Below the pieces are notes generated by a model. It had not been told where the DNA came from, did not search any database, and saw only the letters and a list, made by a program, of their open reading frames with translations. From Lipingzhangella_A rawalii (GTDB lineage: Bacteria > Actinomycetota > Actinomycetes > Streptosporangiales > Streptosporangiaceae), in NCBI RefSeq assembly GCF_031628175.1, contig NZ_JAVLVT010000001.1, positions 558,001 to 622,000 of the forward strand: DNA of 64,000 nucleotides, written 5' to 3'. How positions within the stretch are numbered: position 1 is the stretch's first letter; each line of letters begins with the position of its first letter. Positions 41,647 to 49,889 of the stretch are shown in pieces. Position numbers and translations under genes: made by a program.

Positions 41647-42289
41647 GGCCCGCATCGAGATCCTCAACCGCCTACGCAGCGCCCTCGCCGACGTGCCCGA
41701 CCGGGAACGCCCCGAGGACGTCACCGTGACCCGCGACTACGCCCAGGCGGGCGCCGGTTCCCCTGGGCTCCGCGACACTGAGCTCGTCGACCGGCTCCAG
41801 GAACGGATCGAGGGCTATCAGGCGTCGGTGCGGCGCGTTGGCAGTGCGGACCTGGCCTCGGCGATCGCCGCTGCGCTGGAACAGCGCTCGGCCCGCCGCG
41901 TCGCCGTTCCGGACGACCTTCCCGGCTCGTGGCTGGCCCGGACCGGCTGCGAGCTGCTGCCGTCCACACGGCTGAGCCACGCCACCCTGGAGGCGGTAGA
42001 CGGCGTGGTAACCGGCTGCGCGGTGGCGGTGGCCGAGACCGGGACCATCGTGCTGGACTCCGGTGTCGCACAGGGACGCCGGGAGCTGACCCTGCTACCC
42101 GACTACCACCTGTGCGTGGTACGACACGACCAGATTGTGTCCGGAATACCGCACGCTCTGACCCGACTGGATCCACGCCGGCCCCTGACCTGGATCAGCG
42201 GTCCCTCGGCGACCAGCGATATCGAGATGCACCGCGTCGAGGGTGTACACGGTCCGCGCACCTTGGAGGTACTGATCGTCACGACCTGA
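41639..42289 (+). CDS. lutC: L-lactate utilisation protein LutC
   Basis: A 216-residue LUD-domain protein, the third subunit of LutABC. Landmarks are the N-terminal helix EARIEILNRLRSALADV, the central GVVTGCAVAVAETGTIVLDSG, and near the end RPLTWISGPSATSDIEM, whose GPSATSDIE motif is the LUD family signature. The start at ATG 41639 lies inside lutB (8-bp overlap), so the three genes are translationally coupled. Citrate synthase follows 161 bp later with its own control region. Confidence 0.92.
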   Translation: MTEARIEILNRLRSALADVPDRERPEDVTVTRDYAQAGAGSPGLRDTELVDRLQERIEGYQASVRRVGSADLASAIAAALEQRSARRVAVPDDLPGSWLARTGCELLPSTRLSHATLEAVDGVVTGCAVAVAETGTIVLDSGVAQGRRELTLLPDYHLCVVRHDQIVSGIPHALTRLDPRRPLTWISGPSATSDIEMHRVEGVHGPRTLEVLIVTT

Positions 42290-42450
42290 GTCGCCGTAGT
42301 GGCCTAGCCACCCCCGGATGTGGGTGGAGGAATGCCCCTCGTTACCGTGGGGTATCTCAGATCCCCTGGGGATCCATGCCGGGATTCCGCGTTGATCCGT
42401 GGCACCGGAGTCCCGGCGTCGTGCCCGTCCGAACACTGAGAGGCCCGCGA

Positions 42451-43755
42451 ATGTCCGATCCGACCAAAGCCGAGTCCACCGCCGCTCTCCACTACGCGGG
42501 CACGGAGCTGGAGTTGCCGGTGACCTCCGGCACCGAGGGCGCTCCGGGTGCCGATATCCGGCAGCTCCTCGGGACCACGGGGCTGGTCACCCTGGACCCC
42601 GGCTTCGGCAACACAGCGGCGTGTTCCTCGGCGATCACCTATATCGACGGGGATGCCGGAATCCTGCGTTATCGTGGCTACCCGATCGAGCAGCTGGCCG
42701 ACAAGGCCAACTTTCTCGAGGTTTCCTACCTACTCATCTATGGCGAGCTGCCCACCGCCACCGAGTATGCCGACTTCGCCGAACGCGTCAGCCGGCACAC
42801 GATGCTCGACGAGGACCTGCGCCAGTTCTTCAGCGGCTTCCCACGCAACGCCCACCCCATGCCCGTGCTCTCTTCAGCGGTCTCCGCGTTGTCCACCTTC
42901 TACCAGGACACACTCAACCCGCGGGACGACGAGGCCCAGGAACTCGCCACAGTACGGCTCATGGCAAAGCTGCCCACCCTGGCGGCCTACACCTACAAGA
43001 AGTCCATCGGGCAGCCGTTCCTCTACCCCGACAATTCCCTCGGGCTCGTGGAGAACTTCCTGCGGCTGACCTTCGGTGTTCCGGCCGAGGAGTACGGGCT
43101 GGACCCCGAGATCGTGCGGGCGTTGGACCTGCTGTTCATTCTGCATGCCGACCACGAGCAGAACTGCTCCACGTCCACGGTTCGCCTCGTCGGCTCCTCT
43201 GAAGCCAATCTGTTCTCCAGCATCTCCTCGGCGATCAACGCACTGTCCGGACCGCTGCACGGCGGCGCGAACGCCGCGGTGATGGACATGCTGGAGGAGA
43301 TCAAGGCATCCGGCGGCGACGTCGACTCCTTCGTTCGCCGGGTGAAGAATAAGGAGGCCGGGGTCAAGCTCATGGGCTTCGGTCACCGGGTCTACAAGAA
43401 CTACGATCCACGCGCCCGGCTCGTCAAGAACGTGGCCGACACCATCATCGGAAAGCTCGCCGGAGGCGACGAACTTCTCGACATCGCCACCGCGCTGGAG
43501 GAGCGGGCGCTGAGTGACGACTACTTCGTGGAGCGTAAGCTCTACCCGAACGTTGATTTCTACACCGGCCTGATCTATCGGGCCATGGGATTCCCGACCC
43601 ACTTCTTCACGGTGCTGTTCGCGCTCGGTCGTCTTCCCGGGTGGATTGCCCACTACCGGGAGATGGTGCACGACCCCGCGACCAAGATCGGTCGGCCGCG
43701 CCAGATCTACACCGGCGCCGCCGAGCGTTCCTTCGTCCCCATGGAGCAGCGCTAG
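42451..43755 (+). CDS. gltA: Citrate synthase
   Basis: A 434-residue type II citrate synthase, which condenses oxaloacetate and acetyl-CoA at the entry of the TCA cycle. The catalytic triad is visible: His270 in GPLHGGAN, His312 in GFGHRVYKNYDP and Asp369 in PNVDFYTG. The N-terminal domain begins after about 30 residues, with LDPGFGNTAACSSAITYIDG. ATG 42451 is the usual start for actinobacterial GltA; longer upstream readings overlap lutC in another frame. A strong terminator lies 16 bp after the stop. It is monocistronic. Confidence 0.96.
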   Translation: MSDPTKAESTAALHYAGTELELPVTSGTEGAPGADIRQLLGTTGLVTLDPGFGNTAACSSAITYIDGDAGILRYRGYPIEQLADKANFLEVSYLLIYGELPTATEYADFAERVSRHTMLDEDLRQFFSGFPRNAHPMPVLSSAVSALSTFYQDTLNPRDDEAQELATVRLMAKLPTLAAYTYKKSIGQPFLYPDNSLGLVENFLRLTFGVPAEEYGLDPEIVRALDLLFILHADHEQNCSTSTVRLVGSSEANLFSSISSAINALSGPLHGGANAAVMDMLEEIKASGGDVDSFVRRVKNKEAGVKLMGFGHRVYKNYDPRARLVKNVADTIIGKLAGGDELLDIATALEERALSDDYFVERKLYPNVDFYTGLIYRAMGFPTHFFTVLFALGRLPGWIAHYREMVHDPATKIGRPRQIYTGAAERSFVPMEQR

Positions 43756-43770
43756 ATGTCCGGCTAGATG

Positions 43771-43807
43771 TCCGGGTGGCGGGGCGCGGTCCACCCCGCC
43801 ACCCGGA
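43771..43807 (+). terminator. Terminator after gltA
   Basis: TCCGGGTGGCGGGG and CCCCGCCACCCGGA form a perfect 14-bp stem with a 9-nt loop, 16 bp past the stop. Confidence 0.78.
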
Positions 43808-43936
43808 TTGGACACAATCCTCCATCGGCGCGGCGGTCCGTGCGGAATTGCCCCACAACGATAGGATGAACCCTGTTCCAGGGTGAGCCGCCCCTGCCGG
43901 ATCGCGTCTGCCCCCCGACTGCCGTAGGAAGCGCTG

Positions 43937-44509
43937 ATGGTCGATTCTGGCGACCCCGTTCCCGACATTCTCAAGATCGTTATCGCCGGTGGTTTCGGCG
44001 CCGGAAAAACCACGTTCGTCGCCGCCCTGAGCGAGATCGAGTCTCTGCACACCGAGGAGCTGATCACCACCCACAGCGCGGGAACGGACGACCTTCGGGG
44101 CCTGGACCAGAAGACGACCACCACCGTGGCACTCGACTTCGGCCGGGTCACCCTGGACCAGTCCACGGTGATCTACATGTTCGGTATGCCCGGCCAGGAC
44201 CGGTTCTCGTTCATGTGGGACGAGCTGGCCCAGGGTGCTCTGGGAGCCGTGGTCCTGGCGGACACCCGCCGCCTCGAAGACTGCTTCCCCTCCATCGACT
44301 ACTTCGAGAACCGCGGGCTGCCGTTCGTGGTCGCGATCAACTGCTTCGACGGCTACCGCTCGCACCTTCCCGAGGACGTGCGCACCGCCCTGTCCCTGAA
44401 CACCGATGTTCCCCTCATGCTGTGCGATGCACGGCGACGCTCCTCAGTGAAAACCGTCCTGGTCGAGCTGGTCGGGCATGTGCTGGAACAGGAACTCATG
44501 CGCGCCTAG
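43937..44509 (+). CDS. Conservon-type small GTPase (CvnD/MglA-like), orphan
   Basis: A 190-residue Ras-like GTP/ATP-binding protein of the group found in Streptomyces conservons (CvnD) and related to MglA. G1 is GGFGAGKTT, G3 is FGMPGQDRFSF (DxxG replaced by GMPG), and the G4 position reads NCFD instead of NKxD. These are the usual deviations of this group. In conservons the GTPase sits with a sensor kinase (CvnA), a Roadblock protein (CvnB) and a DUF742 protein (CvnC); none is present here, so it is a stand-alone copy. Its signalling partner must be encoded elsewhere. The start follows GTAGGAAGC. Confidence 0.85.
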   Translation: MVDSGDPVPDILKIVIAGGFGAGKTTFVAALSEIESLHTEELITTHSAGTDDLRGLDQKTTTTVALDFGRVTLDQSTVIYMFGMPGQDRFSFMWDELAQGALGAVVLADTRRLEDCFPSIDYFENRGLPFVVAINCFDGYRSHLPEDVRTALSLNTDVPLMLCDARRRSSVKTVLVELVGHVLEQELMRA

Positions 44510-44796
44510 AAGGCTGCTGAAGATCTTGGAGACAGGGCGTGGAGGCCCCCCGTGAGGCCGCCGGCGGCGTCGCGCCCCCCGCACGAGGGCCAACGGGAAA
44601 GGGCGGGGGGAGGAATTTCGGCCGCGCCCAGGGAATCCCCCATATGCCGGGCCGACGGGGCGTGGTTCGGGTGCTGCGGCCCCGGGGAGACACCCCCGGA
44701 CCGGGCCACACACGCCCCCGCACCACCGAGGCGACCCGGGAGGGGGGCTACTCCAGCCGTCCCCACCCAACCTCCCGGCCACCACACCGGCCTAGT

Positions 44797-46518
44797 TCAG
44801 CCCACAGCCTCCTGCACAGCCGCACGCAGACGCCTTCGCACCTCAGCCGATGCGGCACGCCGAGTCCGGAACTCCAGCAGACGTACCCCCGAGCCCACCA
44901 CGTGTTTGGGGAGGTCCTCGGGCTCCTCCAACAGCGTGTACTCGATTCCCGCCATCTGGGCCACCCGTTCGGGGCTCACCCCGTGCGGCGTACCGAACAG
45001 TCGTTCGAAATCCGGGTGACTGGCCTGCTCCAGCTCCGAGAAGATACCGCCCCCGTCGTTGTTGACCACGACCAGACACAGGTCCACATCCGGTTCCTCG
45101 GGCCCCCGGATCAAACCGTTCTGGTCGTGCAGCAGAGCCAGGTCACCCACCAGCGCGGCCGCCGGCCCACCGCCGGCTGCCTGATGGGCCAGCGCCGCTC
45201 CCAGGGCCGTGGACACGGTTCCGTCGATCCCACTGACTCCCCGGTTACCCAGCAGCCGCAGACCCGTCCGGGGATACATGGCCGCGTCCAGATCCCGGAT
45301 CGGCATGCTCGCACCCACGGTGAGTAGGGAGCCGGCCGGGAGTGCCGCCGCCAGGTCCCGCGCCAGCCGCGGCTCGCTGGGCTCTGCCGTGTCCAGAACC
45401 TCATCGAGGGCCTGACGGGCATGAGCGTCGGCTCGGCGCCAGGAGCGGGACCAGGCACTGTCCGGGTCGCATCCGCCGGGAGCCACTACCGCGGACACGA
45501 CGTCCGTGGCGGTACGCACCGGGTCAGCGAGACGCCGCACGTCCTCCGGGTTTCCCACCGCGACGTGCCGCCGGGCGGTACGAAGAAAAGCGAGCAGCTC
45601 TCGGGACAGCCCACAGCGCCCCACCGTGACCACCACATCGGGCCGGTTCTGTCGGATGAACCCCGGGTGACCGAGCAGATAGCGGTAGGCGGATAGCGCC
45701 AGCCGGGGATCCCGGCGCGCGTTGGACGTGGGCTCGGCGAGCAGGGGCCAGCCCGTGGCCGCCGACAACTCGAGATAGGGCTCGGGATCGTAGTCGCCGT
45801 CACCACACACGATCACCCCACGCTCCACCTCGGGCAGTGTCAGGGCACCGGCCTGGTTAGGCTCCTCGTGCACCAGCAGCCAGGGCTTCCCGTCCTCGCG
45901 CCCCGCCAGCGGCTCCGGCCAGGAGTCGGGTTGGGGGCCGTGTGTCCCCGGAAGAAGTGGCTCCCGGAAGGCCACGTTGAGATGGACCGGTCCGGCCACC
46001 CGCCCGCGCGCCTGGGCCCAGGCGCGCGCCGCCAGTGACCGCCAGTAGGCAACCATCCCCGGCACCGCCTCGGGCACTCCCACCTCACTGAACCACCGCA
46101 CCGCACCGCCGTACAAGCCGAGCTGGTCCACGGTCTGGTTGGCGCCGGTGTCCCGGAGTTCGGGGGGACGGTCGGCCGTGAGCACCAGCAGCGGCACCCC
46201 ACTGCGATCCGACTCCAATACCGCCGGATGGAAATTGGCTGCGGCCGTACCGGAGGTACACACGACGGCGACCGGGTGTCCCTGCCGCCGGGCCAGCCCG
46301 AGCGCCAGGAAGGACGCGGAACGCTCGTCAATGCGGACGTGCAGCCGAATCCGCCCGTCCGCGGCCAGCGCCAGCGCCAGCGGGGTGGACCGCGATCCCG
46401 GAGCAATCACCGCCTCACGCAGGCCGCAGCGAGCCAACTCGTCCACCAGCACCCAGGCCAGGGCCGTGGCTGGGTTGGTCTCGGGGCTCGGGGAACCCTC
46501 GGACCTCTCGGAACTCAC
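44797..46518 (-). CDS. menD: MenD (SEPHCHC synthase)
   Basis: A 573-residue thiamine-diphosphate enzyme that joins 2-oxoglutarate and isochorismate in menaquinone synthesis. Landmarks are RIDERSASFLALGLAR and CTSGTAAANFHPAVLESDRS in the N-terminal domain (with the ThDP-activating Glu in the DERSASF segment), GASMPIRDLD, and the ThDP/Mg2+ motif GDLALLHDQNGL with VVVNNDGGGIFS. GTG 46518 overlaps the menC stop as GTGA, so it is coupled to menC. It is the last gene of menB-menC-menD on this strand. Confidence 0.94.
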   Translation of the reverse strand: MSSERSEGSPSPETNPATALAWVLVDELARCGLREAVIAPGSRSTPLALALAADGRIRLHVRIDERSASFLALGLARRQGHPVAVVCTSGTAAANFHPAVLESDRSGVPLLVLTADRPPELRDTGANQTVDQLGLYGGAVRWFSEVGVPEAVPGMVAYWRSLAARAWAQARGRVAGPVHLNVAFREPLLPGTHGPQPDSWPEPLAGREDGKPWLLVHEEPNQAGALTLPEVERGVIVCGDGDYDPEPYLELSAATGWPLLAEPTSNARRDPRLALSAYRYLLGHPGFIRQNRPDVVVTVGRCGLSRELLAFLRTARRHVAVGNPEDVRRLADPVRTATDVVSAVVAPGGCDPDSAWSRSWRRADAHARQALDEVLDTAEPSEPRLARDLAAALPAGSLLTVGASMPIRDLDAAMYPRTGLRLLGNRGVSGIDGTVSTALGAALAHQAAGGGPAAALVGDLALLHDQNGLIRGPEEPDVDLCLVVVNNDGGGIFSELEQASHPDFERLFGTPHGVSPERVAQMAGIEYTLLEEPEDLPKHVVGSGVRLLEFRTRRAASAEVRRRLRAAVQEAVG

Positions 46519-47510
46519 CGACCGTCCTCCACCGCGTCGCCTCCCCCCGCCACCGCGGCCTGCCGTGCCCGCAGCAGCCATTCCTGCGGATCAACCTCCA
46601 CCCCCGCGAGTAGCTGCCGATCCACCTCGGGGCGGCGGACCTCCACATGCCCCGCAACAACCCGCAGTGGCTGTGCGCACACGTCGGTCTCCAACAAGTC
46701 CAGGGTGCCCAGGCCGCAGGCGTATGGCAGCTTCGGTAGCGCCGCGGCAAGAGCCACACCGGCCGCCAGCCCCACAGAGGTTTCCACCGCACTGGACACC
46801 ACCACGGGCAGGTCACACCGCTCGGCGACCCGCAGGGCCGCACGCACTCCCCCCAGGGGTTGGGCCTTGAGCACGACGATGTCGGCCGCGCCTGCCGCGC
46901 GAACCCGCAGAGGGTCCTCGGCCCGCCGGATCGACTCGTCGGCCGCCACCGGAACACGCACCCGCCGCCGCACCTGCGCGAGCTCCTCCAGGGTGGCACA
47001 GGGCTGCTCCACATACTCCAGGCGGTAGCGGTCCAACACACCCAGCATCCGCACCGCAGTGTCCACATCCCAGGCGCCGTTGGCGTCCACCCGAATGTTC
47101 CCGTCAGCTCCCAGCGCCTCGCGCACCGCCGCAATACGCTCCCGGTCCGCCTGCTCGGGCTGGCCCGGCTCGGCGACCTTGACTTTGGCGGTCGCACAGC
47201 CCGACTGCGCCACAATCCGGGCTGCCTGCTCGGGTGGCACCGCCGGAACGGTGACGTTCACCGGAACGCGGCTGCGCAGCGGTTCCGGCCAGCCCACCTC
47301 GGCAGCTTCCCAGCAGGCAGCCCACCAGCGGGAACACTCCCGCGGGGGATACTCCGGGAACGGCGAGAACTCGCCCCACCCGGCCGCCCCACGCACGAGC
47401 AGACCGTGACGGGTGGTGGTGCCGCGAAACCGGGTCCGCATCGGAATCGCGAAGGCGTGCCCGGAGGTTGGACCCTCGACATCGCCGGAATGGTGTAAAG
47501 CCTCAGTCAT
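46515..47510 (-). CDS. menC: MenC (o-succinylbenzoate synthase)
   Basis: A 331-residue enolase-superfamily dehydratase that converts SHCHC to o-succinylbenzoate. Metal ligands are seen as IRVDANGAWD (Asp), LEYVEQPC (Glu) and VAADESIRR (Asp). The catalytic lysines lie in CATAKVKVAE and VVLKAQPLGG. ATG 47510 lies 21 bp after the menB stop. It overlaps the following menD start by four bases. Sequence is slightly longer at the C-terminus than the shortest actinobacterial MenC. Confidence 0.93.
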   Translation of the reverse strand: MTEALHHSGDVEGPTSGHAFAIPMRTRFRGTTTRHGLLVRGAAGWGEFSPFPEYPPRECSRWWAACWEAAEVGWPEPLRSRVPVNVTVPAVPPEQAARIVAQSGCATAKVKVAEPGQPEQADRERIAAVREALGADGNIRVDANGAWDVDTAVRMLGVLDRYRLEYVEQPCATLEELAQVRRRVRVPVAADESIRRAEDPLRVRAAGAADIVVLKAQPLGGVRAALRVAERCDLPVVVSSAVETSVGLAAGVALAAALPKLPYACGLGTLDLLETDVCAQPLRVVAGHVEVRRPEVDRQLLAGVEVDPQEWLLRARQAAVAGGGDAVEDGR

Positions 47511-47531
47511 ACGCCTGGTGCAGGGTCCCGG

Positions 47532-48371
47532 TCAGGGCCGACGCGGAAACTTGTCGAACTCCGGGGCGCGCTTCTGTTTGAAGGCCTCCCGCCCCTCCTG
47601 GGCCTCCTCGCTCATGTAGTAGAGCATCGTGGCGTCGCCGGCGAACTGCTGCATGCCCGCGGCCCCATCCGTGACCGTGTTCATGGCCCCCTTGACCATC
47701 CGCAGGGCCAACGGGGACTTCTCCAGCATCTCCTGGGCCCAGGCCACGGTCGTGGACTCCAGTTCGGCCAGCGGAACCACGGCGTTGACCATGCCCATCC
47801 GCTCGGCCTCCTCGGCGGTGTACTGCCGGCACAGATACCAGATTTCCCGCGCCTTCTTCAGCCCCACGGTCTGGGCGAGCAGCCAGGAGCCGTACCCGGC
47901 GTCGAAGGAGCCCACCTTGGGCCCGGTCTGGCCGAACCGGGCGTTGTCGGCGGCGATGGTCAGATCACAGCACACCTGGAGGACATTGCCACCGCCGATG
48001 GAGTACCCGGCCACCATGGCGATGACGGGTTTCGGTATCCGTCGGATCTGCACCTGGAGGTCCAGTACGTTCAGGCGGCCGATGCCCTGGTCGGCGACCG
48101 GGTCGGCACCCGTCTCATCGACATACCCGTCGTCGCCTCGGATCTTCTGGTCCCCTCCGGAACAGAAGGCGGCCTCACCGGCACCAGTGAGAATGATCAC
48201 GCCCACCGCGGAGTCGTCCCGCGCCACATGGAAGGCCTGTTCCAGCTCGAACAGGGTACGCGGCCGGAACGCGTTGTGCCGCTCGGGACGGTTGATCGTG
48301 ATCTTGGCAATGCCCTGCGCGGTCTCGTAGATGATGTCGGTGTACTCGCCTGACCGCTGCCAGTCGATCAC
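47532..48371 (-). CDS. menB: MenB (1,4-dihydroxy-2-naphthoyl-CoA synthase)
   Basis: A 279-residue crotonase-fold enzyme that cyclises o-succinylbenzoyl-CoA. Family features are GEAAFCSGGDQKIRGDDGYV, the oxyanion loop AGYSIGGGNVLQVCCDL, and QTGPKVGSFDAGYGSWLLA with the active-site Asp of the MenB signature. The start is GTG 48371 behind GGGGAGG. It diverges from menE across 98 bp; menB-menC-menD form one operon. menF and menA are not in the window. Confidence 0.95.
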   Translation of the reverse strand: MIDWQRSGEYTDIIYETAQGIAKITINRPERHNAFRPRTLFELEQAFHVARDDSAVGVIILTGAGEAAFCSGGDQKIRGDDGYVDETGADPVADQGIGRLNVLDLQVQIRRIPKPVIAMVAGYSIGGGNVLQVCCDLTIAADNARFGQTGPKVGSFDAGYGSWLLAQTVGLKKAREIWYLCRQYTAEEAERMGMVNAVVPLAELESTTVAWAQEMLEKSPLALRMVKGAMNTVTDGAAGMQQFAGDATMLYYMSEEAQEGREAFKQKRAPEFDKFPRRP

Positions 48372-48455
48372 GGTGCCTCCCCAATTGCTGCTCGCCGGAC
48401 GTCCCCGCCGTGGCGTACGACGGCGTACTTACCCAGCACTGCCCCAGTACTGCCC

Positions 48456-48461
48456 TAACCT
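48456..48461 (+). promoter_or_regulatory. -10 element of a probable leaderless menE promoter
   Basis: TAACCT ends 8 nt before ATG 48470, with no ribosome site between. No convincing -35 element is visible. Confidence 0.4.
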
Positions 48462-48469
48462 TAACCGGC

Positions 48470-49678
48470 ATGGGTAGTCGACCGTTGCAGGCGGTCCAGG
48501 GCCTGGACGCCGCACGCCTGCGAGATGCTCTCGCTTCGGCACTGGACGGCCACGGGCCGGCACTGCTGCCTCTGCCCGAGGACGCGCCGGAGACCGTCAT
48601 CCGGGAGCTGGTGCAGGCGATGCGTCCCCAGAGCCTGCGGACCCCCCAGGGGGTACACTCCTTGCCGCAGATCACCCCACAGCCGGTGCGAGACGACACC
48701 GCCCTCGTGGTGGCTACGTCCGGCAGCACGGGCAGCCCCAAGGGTGTCGAGCTGTCGCCACGGTCTCTCCTGGGATCCACACATGCCTCCCTGCGCAGAA
48801 TCGGGATCGACCCCACGGCAGAGCCTGCTGCGGGCCAGGCCCGCCCCTGGCTGTGTGTCCTTCCGACCAATCACATCGCCGGAATCCAGGTGCTGCTGCG
48901 TTCCCTGGTCAGTGGCACGGAGGTGTTCCAGGTCCCGTTCGCTGCGGCGCAGGTGAGCGCCTGGGCCGAGGCCCACCGTCCGCACGTCTCCCTCGTGCCC
49001 ACCCAACTGCGCCGGCTGATGGCCGCGGGGGTCGACCTCGGTTGGTTCGACAGCATCCTGCTGGGCGGGGCGGCGGCCGAGCAGGAGCTGGTTTCGACGG
49101 CGCGGGCCGCCGGGGCACAGCTGCACACCACCTACGGAATGAGTGAGACCTGTGGCGGGTGTGTCTATTCGGGTGTGCCCCTGGCCGGTGTCGAGGTGGA
49201 GCTGGACACCGACGGGGTGATCCACCTGGGTGGTCCCGTGGTCTGCAACCGGTACCGACGTGACCCCGAACTCAGTGCGCAGCGGCTCAGCACCCACCAC
49301 GGGCAACGCTGGCTGGCCACGAGTGACGTGGGGCGCTGGGACGATCAGGGGCGCCTCCACGTGGAGGGGCGAATCGACGACGTCATCAACAGCGGCGGCC
49401 ACAAAATCCTGCCGGAGCGGGTGGCCCAGCCGCTGCGCAGCCATCCTGCGGTGGCCGACGCCGTCGTGGTGGGCGTACCGGATCCGGAGTGGGGGCAACG
49501 GGTGGTGGCCGTCGTGGTTCCGACCGATACCGAACGTCCGCCCCACCTCGCGGAACTGAGAGACTGGGTCCGGGACCGCCTACCAGGATACGCGGCTCCC
49601 CGGGAACTGCGGGTACGCGCACGCCTTCCCCTGTTACCCTCCGGGAAGCCCGACCTGGCCACACTACGGCAAGGATAG
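48470..49678 (+). CDS. menE: MenE (o-succinylbenzoate-CoA ligase)
   Basis: A 402-residue adenylate-forming ligase that activates o-succinylbenzoate with ATP and CoA. The ATP-binding P-loop is ATSGSTGSPKGVELS. Further motifs are TTYGMSETCGG (A5), WLATSDVGRWD (A7), GRIDDVINSGGHKI (A8), and the C-terminal catalytic Lys in LPSGKPDLATL. It is short for the superfamily because the N-terminal region is reduced, as in other actinobacterial MenE proteins. ATG 48470 is preferred over an upstream in-frame codon because of the -10 box. It diverges from the menBCD operon, completing most of the pathway. Confidence 0.92.
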   Translation: MGSRPLQAVQGLDAARLRDALASALDGHGPALLPLPEDAPETVIRELVQAMRPQSLRTPQGVHSLPQITPQPVRDDTALVVATSGSTGSPKGVELSPRSLLGSTHASLRRIGIDPTAEPAAGQARPWLCVLPTNHIAGIQVLLRSLVSGTEVFQVPFAAAQVSAWAEAHRPHVSLVPTQLRRLMAAGVDLGWFDSILLGGAAAEQELVSTARAAGAQLHTTYGMSETCGGCVYSGVPLAGVEVELDTDGVIHLGGPVVCNRYRRDPELSAQRLSTHHGQRWLATSDVGRWDDQGRLHVEGRIDDVINSGGHKILPERVAQPLRSHPAVADAVVVGVPDPEWGQRVVAVVVPTDTERPPHLAELRDWVRDRLPGYAAPRELRVRARLPLLPSGKPDLATLRQG

Positions 49679-49794
49679 GAACCCGACCCCGAATGGGTAC
49701 GTCCAACAGTGAGGAGCACACTGCCGACCAGACGGAGGCCAGAGCGGAGTGAGGTACGTCACGACCACCGAGACCCAATCGCAACCGGGAACAT

Positions 49795-49823
49795 TTGACT
49801 CTCTCACACGTTGGACATAGTGG
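49795..49823 (+). promoter_or_regulatory. Promoter of the sigma factor gene
   Basis: TTGACT (49795-49800), a 17-bp spacer and TAGTGG (49818-49823) give a near-consensus -35 element with a weaker -10, about 65 nt before the ATG at 49890. Confidence 0.5.
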
Positions 49824-49889
49824 CGCGCCCAGACGGCGGATACCGTCCCGCCGCGTGCCTGACGTCTTGGAAGGGAGGGAGGTGCCCTC

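Noticed and set aside
43955..44010. Considered the conservon-type protein as an MglA polarity GTPase
   Set aside because: The GMPG and NCFD deviations and the length fit the CvnD group better, and no MglB or Roadblock gene is adjacent.
49693..49752. 19-codon acidic frame between menE and the sigma factor gene
   Set aside because: There is an ATG, but only a poor ribosome site and no overlap or coupling with a neighbour. Chance cannot be excluded.
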